From Acephala macrosclerotiorum (taxonomy: Eukaryota; Ascomycota; Leotiomycetes; Helotiales; Mollisiaceae), in the NCBI GenBank assembly GCA_014904845.1, contig MU119227.1, forward strand, positions 186,001 to 250,000: a stretch of 64,000 bases of DNA, given 5' to 3'. How positions within the stretch are numbered: the first letter of the stretch is position 1; each line of letters starts with the position of its first letter. This document shows, piece by piece, positions 25,355-34,566 of the stretch. Below the pieces are notes generated by a model, which was not told the DNA's origin, did not search any database, and saw nothing but the letters and a program-made list of their open reading frames with translations. A program made the position numbers and the translations under genes.

Positions 25355-26560
25355 TCAAGACATGAGAACAGGAGCCGGTCCCGCCAACGTAACATTTGTC
25401 AACCCGTCCACAGTCGTAGCAGTGGACTGGCTCGTCAGCGCCGCAAAAGCTATTCCCGTCAACCCCTTCGGTATATCCGCCGTTGCGATCCCATTCTTGA
25501 TCGTCACGTTTGAGTAGACGACAGGATTCGCCTGGTTCACCCACCCAACAAACAGAGTGCTATCCTGCGAAACTCCAGACGCAGTGAAAGTGATGGAAGT
25601 AGGAGGTGTCGCTGGGGCTGTGGCATTCAGCACCGGTGAAGTGAGGTTAAGTGACGGGAGGATCGGGAGAGGAAGCAGTTGCGGACAACTGCGAGGGTCG
25701 ACAAAAGTAAGGGCGATGTTGTATGCAAAGGTGGTGGAGAGACCGGTGTTAAAGGGCGAGGCACTGGGTGTGTTGGAGCCTGTCATCCGGAAGAAAGTGT
25801 CTTGCTGTGACTCGACACTGAGGATACTTGAAAGAGGTCCGAGAAGATTATTGTCGTCGCTCGTTGCCAGAGATTGTAGGATAGTAATGATGACTCCAAT
25901 AGCAGCGCTTGTGACAACGTTTGCTTTGGCAAGGTAGTCATTCGTGTCGCTCACTGGGAAAATTGTCGCGCAAGCGGGTACAGCGGGCTCCATAGCTATG
26001 TCTAAGAGACCTTCTAGAGTTGCCTTGTGGACTAGCTCTTGTGCAGCGATTTGCGTGGTGATATTGGCTATCGATTTTCCATCCCCCGAAGAATTGGTGA
26101 ATGTCGGATCCTTGCTGAGGGCATCGAGCGTGCCGGCGAAGAACCCAGACTCGATACCTTCAATGAAGTTGGCAACCTTGAAGTTCTGAATAGCATTGGC
26201 ACTGAACGAAGTTTGTGGTGGAGGCCCGCCAGGAACCCCTCCTCCTGCTTGTTCAGCTGTAGCTTGGGACAATAGGATAGGTGCTTGTGCTGCTGGTTGG
26301 GACGAAGCAGCAGTTGCAGGTACACTTGAGGAAGTCGATGCTTTAGGTGTGATCGAAGATGCCGATGCTTTGGGCACTGTCGAAGAGGTCGCTGCTTTGG
26401 GTATTATCGATGTTGATACTTTGGGTTTAACAGACGTCGTTGGTGATGGTGCTGCTGCTCTGGGCTCGTCGTTGTGTGACCATCGTTGGGCTGGTGCTGC
26501 GCAGCAGAGTGACGTGAATAGAGCCAAGACAAGCAGTAGATTAGAATTAATGAACCTCAT
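25355..26560 (-). CDS. Secreted ferritin-like domain protein, Rds1-type
   Basis: A 401-aa intronless gene. Residues 1-22 are a signal peptide (MRFINSNLLLVLALFTSLCC, then AAPA as a likely cleavage zone). Residues 25-100 are a Ser/Thr/Ala/Pro linker with repeated KASTSS/KAATSS-like units, likely O-glycosylated. Residues about 115-280 form a helical ferritin-like region (FKVANFIEGIESGFFAGTL, AAQELVHKATLEGLL). In fungi this domain is found in stress and sexual-development proteins related to S. pombe Rds1. The C-terminal third is beta-rich with several N-glycosylation sequons. The metal-site residues of true ferritins cannot be confirmed by eye, so an enzymatic role is not claimed. It is probably extracellular or cell-wall-linked. 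Confidence 0.8.
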   Translation of the reverse strand: MRFINSNLLLVLALFTSLCCAAPAQRWSHNDEPRAAAPSPTTSVKPKVSTSIIPKAATSSTVPKASASSITPKASTSSSVPATAASSQPAAQAPILLSQATAEQAGGGVPGGPPPQTSFSANAIQNFKVANFIEGIESGFFAGTLDALSKDPTFTNSSGDGKSIANITTQIAAQELVHKATLEGLLDIAMEPAVPACATIFPVSDTNDYLAKANVVTSAAIGVIITILQSLATSDDNNLLGPLSSILSVESQQDTFFRMTGSNTPSASPFNTGLSTTFAYNIALTFVDPRSCPQLLPLPILPSLNLTSPVLNATAPATPPTSITFTASGVSQDSTLFVGWVNQANPVVYSNVTIKNGIATADIPKGLTGIAFAALTSQSTATTVDGLTNVTLAGPAPVLMS

Positions 26561-28238
26561 GTTGAAAGAGATAGACTTTTGGTAAAGGAAGAAAAGGCGC
26601 TCGAAGAATAGTTCTAGATTTGCTGGGACTCTGAGGCTCTTGCAGCAGATATATAAGGTGTCATGGACAATAAAACGGCTTCCTTGGGAAGGTATGGAGA
26701 TTGACGCCCTTCTAGAGTCGTGTGCCTCAAGTTTGCGATGTCTTGAACAGACACCCTGGTAATTAACTAGGACTGAGGAGAAAAGCGAAGAATGATACCG
26801 GACGAACTCGTTTTCGGGTTCCTCCAGGGCATGCGAGTACTAGAATACGACTTGAGGATAATGAGGGCATCTATCAATTGGTTGGAATACGGTCTCCAAA
26901 CACTCTGATAGTTTGGCCAAGACAACTTGACGCTTGTATTTGCGAGTTGAAGGTCCAATGAGGCAATGTGAGGCATTGCGAAAAATCTTGCCTTTCGGAT
27001 TGGTAGGTTGACCTCTTTCGCAATAATAGGCGAGATGTGCTTCAGATGACTTTGACGTTGAGATCAGACGGTTCTTAGGAGCTCAAGAGAGTGTGTGACG
27101 CTATTCGACTCGACTCGCATCGCATCGCAACACACGGTGCGTAAGTTGCCTCGTGCACATGGATGGAGTGTTGCTGTTATTGCTATCAGGTGGTTCTCCA
27201 TCGTGGTAAGAGCGTGCAAGATCGTATTTTGATACGGGCTCTTCGCGATCTTCGACGATGATGCTGATAGCCTTGATGCCATGATATTCTTCAATCGCGA
27301 AGTGGATATCGAGTCCTTTACGAAACTGAATGCATAAGAAGATAACCTTGAGATATTTGCTGAGGTTTGTGGCATGCTCGTGGACGCTGTTGGTTCATGC
27401 AGTTACTGAAGGCTATGTTGATGCCATATCTGCCTGCAAGCTGCAGGTGTCTCACGCCGGTCAGGCTCTCCTCGAGAATTGGCCAAGAGAAGATTTGAGA
27501 GACGAGGTTATTGATGATGGACAATTCCAAGATTCTCGCATGTTGTGATGCGTCTCTTCACGGGCCTTGTCTTTGTAACAAAACTCAAAACTCGATCGAA
27601 GAGGATAGGATGAGGTCCCCTCGGACCGAAGATTTGGCGGAAATACACGTGATGGACTCGCTTCGAGTTCTCCCCTTTAAATTCTCGGATCGGGGTTTGG
27701 GAAGGCTAGTTCAAGGTTTCAGTATGGAGCCTCAATGGCAATAGCGATGCCAGCCTTTAGGCGAAGGTCCCGAACTCATGACTAAGGTGGACCATGGCAA
27801 AAGCCATGAAGTGCTGCATACTACGCCGAGCCGGTTGCAGCGCTTATCTTTTCGATTCGATACGAAAGACGACCAATGAGATAGTACAGCACAAAATGCT
27901 TGAATAGACTGACAAGACGCTGCTGTGAAGTTGTCAAGATTCAGCATGACTGAATGCGCTCATCAATGGCGGATAGCAAGACAACTGCGAGCTCATCCAA
28001 CAAACGCGCATATCAGCTCCACAATCTACCCCTAGCATTATCGAATAGCTTACCAGGAGTTGAAAGTTTTTCCTTTGTCTCAAAGACGATCAACAATAGT
28101 AAGATATAAACCTCATTCAAGTTCTCGTTGCAAAAATGTCCACTGCAAAGAATCCTTTCGAGTTTCTAAGTGACTTGGCAATCTCACTTCATCCATCGTC
28201 TACAACCTCACCCAGACATCGCTCGCAAACACTCAAAC
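26561..28238. other. Intergenic region with a decayed coding stretch
   Basis: Apart from the decayed minus-strand stretch at 26762-27340, no feature could be supported. The right end is CT-rich and looks like the former leader of the dioxygenase pseudogene. Confidence 0.5.
26762..27340 (-). pseudogene. Possible decayed protein-coding stretch, family unknown
   Basis: On the minus strand, a frame downstream of a CAG acceptor-like site near 27335 reads RKGLDIHFAIEEYHGIKAIS and on through ARSYHDGEPPDSNNSNTPSM to a stop near 27103. After about 80 bp another frame reads LKHISPIIAKEVNLPIRKAR and LDLQLANTSVKLSWPNYQSV before a stop near 26770. Both have protein-like composition, and the second resembles the C-terminal part of fungal F-box-type proteins in general character only. 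No start codon, no continuous frame and no confident family match were found, so this may be a relic or chance. Confidence 0.3.
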
Positions 28239-29184
28239 ATGTCTCAAATCACCCTCACTACAGCCTCTTCCTCAAAGCAAGCCTTGGCTTCCCCACGCCC
28301 TCTCCCACTTGACGATCGTGAAAGTCCCCTTCCTCCAGTGTAGACCTTCCACCGAGATACTGCAACGGCCGAGGAAATTCTCAAGTCACTCATCCTTACT
28401 GGCGGGTGCATAATCAAGAATGCCGCCTCAGGATCCTTTCTCGCAGCGATCGGAAAAGACATCCGACCTTAGATTGAAAAAGATCAGCAATGGGACGGCG
28501 ATTTCTTCCCCTCCGACACCCGTCGCGTCACCAGCTTGGCATTAAAATCCAAAACTTTCATGGAAACTATAGTCCTCGACTCCCCATACCAAGAAATATG
28601 CGCCAAAATCTTAACTTCACATCTCAGTTCCTGGCTCGGAGAAGAGAAGATAGAAGCTGTATCTAAACCGCAACTTAATAACACGATCATTTTTAGTATT
28701 GGGCCCGGAGCGAGGGACCAGGCTTTGCATAGAGATTCGGTTATTCATCACACGCTTGTTAAGAAGATTAGGGTGGAGAAGTATGATATCAGAAGGGAGA
28801 CTGGAGTGGGGTATTTCGTAGCCGGGAAGAAAACCACGAAAGCAAACAGCGCAACTCGTTTTATCCCCGGCTCTCATCTCTGGTCACCTTCCACCCCATC
28901 TTGCGGATCCCTCACTGTGTGTGCGGAGCTGGGGCCGGGAGATGCGTTCTTGATGTTTGGGAGTTGCTTCCATGGCAGGAGTGCGAATACGACGATGGGG
29001 GAGAGGTTGGTAGTTGTTTTATGACGAAGGGGTTTTGAGACAGGAGGAGAATCAGTATTTGGCGAATAAGTGGGAAGTGTTGAGGGAGATGTGTGATGTT
29101 GAGAAGCTGAAGGTTTTTGGGTGGAGGATTAGTGATCCTTATTTGGGGTGGGTGGATGTGGGGTTAGATGATTATCGGAAGTAG
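28239..29184 (+). pseudogene. Phytanoyl-CoA dioxygenase (PhyH)-family pseudogene
   Basis: PhyH-family enzymes are Fe(II)/2-oxoglutarate oxygenases, in fungi often in secondary metabolism. The frame starts at ATG 28239 and is broken by TAG at 28341-28343 and TAG at 28470-28472. It continues through the core: ALHRDSVIHH (the HxD iron motif), then RFIPGSHLWSP and ELGPGDAFLMFGSCFHGRSA (distal His side). Near 29015-29022 the frame is lost; the conserved ending LRQEENQYLANKWEVLREMC to DYRK and TAG 29182 is in another frame. Two nonsense codons plus a frame shift in a single 0.95-kb copy make a functional product very unlikely. Residual identity with the family is high, so decay is recent. It ends 123 bp from the converging regulator pseudogene. 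Confidence 0.88.
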
Positions 29185-29307
29185 AATGGTGGTGTTTGGG
29201 TTTGGTAGATAGGTAATTGGGATTGAGTGAGCTGGCTAGTGATGTGCATCACTTATCTGCCTCCATAGTCTTCTCCGGACCGGCCTCTCGAAGCTCCACA
29301 GAATCTG

Positions 29308-31002
29308 TCAGCTAATGCAGATATTGTATCGTCTCTTCATAGCTAACTCTAATCCATAAAGACCATAATTTTGATCCTCCCATACAAACTCTAACAACTC
29401 CAGCGGCGTCCTGCAACTCCACATCTCTAATTTAATTTCTTCGAAGAATCATCTTATTATGTTTCTGTGCTCAGAAGTCCGTATACAAGACCCCGCAACA
29501 ATAACTGGCTACATCATGGTAGTGACAGATGGAGAGTCTATGGGTAGGCTTTGCATGTGATGGATAAAAGATTCTAGACATGGGTTGATTTTGTCGAGGA
29601 GAGATTGTGAAGGAGCGGAGGGGCCATGGAAGGCGCAGAAGAGGAATATGAGCAGTATAGATTGGTAAATTTGGCCTGCTGTCTGGTAGTGGGAGATGTG
29701 GCAATTCCCTTCCAACGGATCAGGCTCGATAGAATGTTCCTGATGGGCCGAGAATCGCCATGATTGGATCTTGAGCTCATAGTAAGATAGTAACTAGGCC
29801 CTGTCGTGAAATTTCTCCTCTCCCAGAATCTCTAAAGCAGAATGGGTTATAGAGGGTACCATCTCAAATAGCTGATGTGCGCCCCCGAACATGAATCCGT
29901 AGATGGCGGATCCGCGATTTAAGCTGTCCAAATCACTCAGGAGAGAGTTAAGCAGAAGCTGACGATCGACGCTCAGGCTAGGTGATGTGGAGTCAAAGTC
30001 CAGACAAACGGTTGAGGCGATGGCGAGGAAGGCGTATTGCTCGACGAGGAAGTCGAGGAGGTGGGATGTTTGGGTCTCGGAACGGAGATGAAGAAGCAGG
30101 GGCGGCTGGCGCGGAGGTGGTAGAACGAAGCGCCTTGGATGTTGCCGTCTACGACCTGATCGTTTTCGTTAGCACTAACGTTGTTATTTGAGATTCGACT
30201 GTACCAGAAGACTACAGAGATTCAAATAGGAATGGACTTCGACTCGCCTCAAATAAGCAAAGGAAAGGTATAGCTGTCAATAACCCCATCGACTCCTTCA
30301 CGTCCAGTTCCTGCCATTTCCTTAGCTGATGCTTAACATTCCTTACAGCAACCGCATAATGAGACCTGGAGCGATAGTCGAACGCAGAAGATCGATAAGT
30401 CATGTGAGCGCCGCTCAAAGCCAGAATAGTATGCAACACACTATCGTCGGCTAGAGCTACTGGTAGGATCTCCGTCAGGTACGGATTGTTCGGATGTATG
30501 CGACCCGAGATCCGAAGGGCAGTGAAGTTTATGTAGTGTGACAGCAATGTGCTAGCCGCGCTGGAAGTAATTCGGCAGCGGATGAGAGGTAAGATCCGAG
30601 TAAAGTCGATGCTGTCAGAAAACGGTGCTGGAGATTTGCGAGATTCATACGGATTCTTCTCGAACGTTTCACTCGTTCGTCAGAAGAGTCCTCGCAACCT
30701 CCAGACCTCGAAATAATATGGGATGAAACACCACGACCCGATGCGAGTTCTTTCATCCAATATCTAGAGCTTTGGCTTGAGGCGAGGTCTGCGGTCGTAG
30801 TAAGACCGGAGGATTTGGTAGCGGGCCACGAGCATAGCAGGTGATTTCGCTGGCATCCAATGCAGATAGGCTTCTGTTCCTCGCATTTCTTTCTGCGAAG
30901 TCGGCATGGAAGACAGCCAGTTCGAGTGCGGGGCGTTTGACGTCTTTTCCGTGAGCTTCCATATTGATTGTGAGATGGTGCGACCGCGAGCGCGTTTATC
31001 AA
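29308..31002 (-). pseudogene. Zn2Cys6 / Fungal_trans-type regulator pseudogene
   Basis: The 5' part encodes an intact zinc cluster, CLPCRLRRKKCEEQKPICIGC, with the last Cys after RNHLL (C-x2-C-x6-C-x6-C-x2-C-x6-C). A middle part begins near LSHYINF and has ISGRIHPNNPYLTEILPVAL and LALSGAHMTYRSS (30248-30547). A likely GC-AG intron (30156-30247) joins LCLFE to VVDGNIQGASFYHLRASR. A frame shift at a C4 run (about 30099-30102) follows. The remaining frame reads LLLHLRSETQTSHLLDFLVE through to LLEFVWEDQNYGLYGLELAM and a stop at 29308-29310, but contains TAG at 29794-29796, TAG at 29509-29511 and TGA at 29449-29451. No in-frame ATG precedes the zinc cluster. An intron or second shift must join the zinc-cluster frame to the middle part. 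The full domain order is preserved, so this is a decayed copy, not a fragment. Confidence 0.87.
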
Positions 31003-31446
31003 GAAAATTGATCGTAAATGATCACGGAGACTTCAAAGAGCAAGCAAAGGTAAGAGCAAGGTGAGAGCTGACCAATCGGTTGTGTGATGACATGCAACCG
31101 TAGGGCAGAACGGAAATATCTTTCAAAATATCGCAACAATGTCCTCAGAAAGCATAGACATTCAAACAGATTGTAGAACTTATGTAGATGCGTTTATCTT
31201 TACCAACATCAACTTTCGACGGCTGCTGATGGAAGACGAGAGAGGAGGGGCGAAAGTGGGATATAAAATGGCTAATGAGGCAGTCTGTTGATAAACTACT
31301 CATGCGGGTAGATAAGCGTGTCCGTTGATTATCTGCATCTTGACTAAGAGAGTAAAGACTACTTACAGAATGAACACTAAAAATAAGGTATATCTTACAA
31401 TAATTTCCTCTTCGTTATCACGACTGCCCTGGTCCTTCCTACCTCT

Positions 31447-33084
31447 TCAAAGCTCCTCTCTCCCCTCATCTCCATCTTTCGGACGCGGCCCTCCACCGCC
31501 GCCGTTCATATCCCAGTAACCATATCTGCTCCTCAAGTCATCAACCTTTTGGCATCTCGGATTCTCATGATCTTCCGGTGCTCCCCAGGGCCAAATAGCA
31601 ACTAAACACACTTCGTCATAAGCGCATTTCCCACATTCCAGCCATGCCGGCCAGTCTAGGTACTCAATGAGTCCTTGGATCGCTTCGTTGCCTTGCTCTG
31701 TTGCGGATTTCGTGGTTGAGGGTGAATTTTCTTCGAATAAGATTGTGCGCACTTCAAAAAGAGTGCTGCAGATCTTCCTAGAAACAGTCGAAAGAGCTTC
31801 GTAGATGAGATGATCCGAGACCGTGCTAGGAACTGCAGTGAGATAGATGTTGGTGCATTTCTGAATCGAATCGGGGATGTTTGGTTCAGTGTAATCGACG
31901 AAGACATTCAAAAGGAAGTTGATCTCTGAGAGCATAGTCCTATTCGTCAGGTTTCCCGATGCAAGAAATTGGAGACGATCGGAGTAGCGGGTGACGATCA
32001 TGTCCGTAATGCCCTGCCAGTCAATTGTGCTGTGCTCTTCGATTCGGCTAGGGGAGAATAACGAGACGACATCATCCTTGACACGCTGTCGCTGTTCTAC
32101 AGAAGTAGACACCAATCTCGGCAACGCAGCCTTCTTTGGATCTGGGTTTGTCAGGTTGAGACTGTAGAAAAAAGCCGAAACCATAGACGAATAGTCCAGT
32201 ACCACTCGGCCTCCATTTATTCCATGGTACCGTGCTGCTACGCCGCGCACATATTCCAATTGGTTCACTTCCGAGAATCCGGCTTCTGAATCTTGGTTTG
32301 TATCGGGTCGTTGGTATGCACTGACGAATTCTAAACCTTTCGTGAAGTTGCAGAGAATGAGTTCAAAGCCCGCTTCCATGCGGAGAAATCCTTCGATTCC
32401 AACTTCAGCGCCCAGGGCACAGAGAGTTTGAGCCCTTTGGTAGTCTCCCCATGGAGCTTGTGTCTGCGACGCGTTTCCAAGGACGAGATCTTGTGAGTCG
32501 AGCGTTCCCATAGAGGTCTTGCCTGCGGACATTCCATCGATGTAGAGAAGCTTTGTGAGAGGTCGAGAGGTACGGTAGGTATGTAGATAACCGTGTTGGG
32601 CTGGTTCTTCCTCCGAGGCAGAATTTCTGTTCTTCTCGAAAGCAAAGGGAGGAGGCGGCCCTCTCCCATTCCCGGGACCACCCTCTCCAGGAGGTCCTTC
32701 ACCGGGGGGTCCTCGTCCAGGTCCTCCACCTCCTGGTCGTCTGCCACCCGGTCCTCCCCTCCGGCCCCTTGCAAACATCTCTGCATGTTCAATCTCGAAC
32801 GCCAGCCATTCCATACCCTTCACTGGCTCCTTCGTGTGTGTGCCATGGTACAGCAGAGTATTGTTCGGAATCGTAGCCGCGAAGAAGGACATGCCATTGT
32901 GCTTCAAAGAGCTATCCCACTGCCGCATAGCAGCATGAATTGTGTTAAAGACATGTTGTGCGTTTTCGCGGGCGCTCTTTGAAGAGGGGCCGTTGTCGGT
33001 CCCGAGAAATTCTGAGAGGGGAGCTTGGGAAGAAAGAGCTGGAGATAGGAGGACTGAAGCTGTAAGGATGCTGGTCAACAACAT
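31447..33084 (-). CDS. Secreted uncharacterised protein with Gly/Pro/Arg-rich insert
   Basis: A 545-aa intronless gene of a family I do not recognise by function. Residues 1-19 are a signal peptide ending near ALSS|QAPL. Residues 30-105 are conserved-looking (AMRQWDSSLKHNGMSFFAAT, MEWLAFEIEHAEMFARG). Residues about 106-147 form a low-complexity tract of GGPG, GRGPP and GEGPP units, collagen-like in composition. Residues 160-400 are mixed alpha/beta and include LVLGNASQTQAPWGDYQRAQ and YVRGVAARYHGINGGRVVLD. The C-terminus has a Cys-containing block, LDWPAWLECGKCAYDEVCLV and CQKVDDLRSRYG, then a Gly-rich acidic tail. Six or more N-glycosylation sequons fit secretion. Similar hypothetical secreted proteins occur across Pezizomycotina; their function is unknown. 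Confidence 0.75.
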   Translation of the reverse strand: MLLTSILTASVLLSPALSSQAPLSEFLGTDNGPSSKSARENAQHVFNTIHAAMRQWDSSLKHNGMSFFAATIPNNTLLYHGTHTKEPVKGMEWLAFEIEHAEMFARGRRGGPGGRRPGGGGPGRGPPGEGPPGEGGPGNGRGPPPPFAFEKNRNSASEEEPAQHGYLHTYRTSRPLTKLLYIDGMSAGKTSMGTLDSQDLVLGNASQTQAPWGDYQRAQTLCALGAEVGIEGFLRMEAGFELILCNFTKGLEFVSAYQRPDTNQDSEAGFSEVNQLEYVRGVAARYHGINGGRVVLDYSSMVSAFFYSLNLTNPDPKKAALPRLVSTSVEQRQRVKDDVVSLFSPSRIEEHSTIDWQGITDMIVTRYSDRLQFLASGNLTNRTMLSEINFLLNVFVDYTEPNIPDSIQKCTNIYLTAVPSTVSDHLIYEALSTVSRKICSTLFEVRTILFEENSPSTTKSATEQGNEAIQGLIEYLDWPAWLECGKCAYDEVCLVAIWPWGAPEDHENPRCQKVDDLRSRYGYWDMNGGGGGPRPKDGDEGREEL

Positions 33085-34566
33085 CTTGAATTAAGTAAAG
33101 GACGGACGGGAAGACCAAAGCCTTGCTCATGAAGAGCAGATATATAGAGTGCTACATGTTTGCAGATGTTGGCAAAGCTAGTTTTGAGAAGCTGACGACG
33201 CATGGAACGCTTATCGCGACCCCGGGCTGAGGTGAAGCTTTGCTGGGCGAATGAAACTATTCGGCTGCCCCACCATAGACCTGCAGACGCGTAGGATCTG
33301 ATAAGATTAGATCGAGAAAAGAGTCATGTGGAGAGCATCACATCGGGCTGATGGCATCACACACAGTGCTAGTCCATTGTTGAAAGCTAGATGTCCATGG
33401 CTGATGTATTTTCTAGCAGTTGCAGAAGACGAAAAGCAAATTGAGACCAAAAGCGGACCTGGAGAAGCTGGAGTGAAAGGTGGATTTATACTGCCGCTAT
33501 TTGGACCCTCGAGCTGGTGAGCGACGACTAGGAACGTGATACCTCCCTTGAATCTTTCAATTCGCCTAATTGTTCTTGACGTGAGAGTCAAAGAGCTCAC
33601 TGTAACCCCGGGGAATGATTTTTAGCTCCTAATGATAAGAGAATACTCCAAAGACAATTCAGGTCCAGTGATGATCACACACCCTCACATGTTTTACCCA
33701 CACTTTTGGAGCTACGGTCCCAAAAAATTTTGACGACGGCGACCTCTTCCACTCATCGATATCTTGCTTCAAAAATTTCAGCGACACACATTACGCCTCA
33801 CCCGCTCACATCCCATAATATTGGGAGGCCTCCAAATTTGTATGAATCACATTGAGATGAGAAGACTTGAGGGCCTCTCGCCAAATCTACACCGCCAATA
33901 AGCTAAGCCAAGGCTGCCACAACAAAACAATCACCGCGATGAACAGAGCGAGCTGACACGAAGTCGTAAAGTACTCCTCGTTCTTACTCTTTTCAATCTT
34001 TGCTACTGCTCGTTAATGGAATGAATTGACTTTGATAGCCAACGTGGAGACTGGTTGAAGTGACCTGCCAGAATCGTCAAATTTCGAAGGGTGAGGCTGC
34101 GAATGTTCCAGGTCAAACTGAGACTTCTAATTAAGGCTCCCCTTGGAAGTCTGTTCTTTGTTTTCATTGGTCTATTCCATGCACTCAGCCGCAAGTTGCT
34201 CCTGCCATGTCATGCTGCTTAGCCTTAAACTTCTCGAGCAAATCAATCTCATCCCTCGCCGTGCCATTCTTGGTCGGCAAGACGAGAGTAGAATCGCGTG
34301 AGTCACTAGCTGAATGGCAAGACTCATCCTTGGACACTTAAAGAGGTTCCTCTCCTCCTTTAATCTTCTTTCCCACCAAGTTCATCTTGGATTTGAGCCT
34401 CAACCTTTGCCCCAGCCTTACCTAGATACCAACCTTCCAAAGCCCGCAATACTTGCTCACGTTCTCTTAATTGGCCCACAAGTCTCTCAATACCTTCGTT
34501 TATCCATCAACTCAGCTTCTTTCGGCAAGTCCACCAGAGCCACCCACCAAAGCCCTTCCTTCTACC
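33085..34566. other. Intergenic, about 1.5 kb
   Basis: This holds the promoter of the secreted-protein gene (a TATATAG-like motif lies about 60 bp upstream of its start) and the CT-rich leader of the UBC/F-box gene. No gene is recognised. Confidence 0.6.

Noticed and set aside
34471..34566. N-terminal extension of the UBC/F-box protein
   Set aside because: The extended frame has no ATG; it opens with TTG, and ATG 34567 has an excellent context at the domain start.
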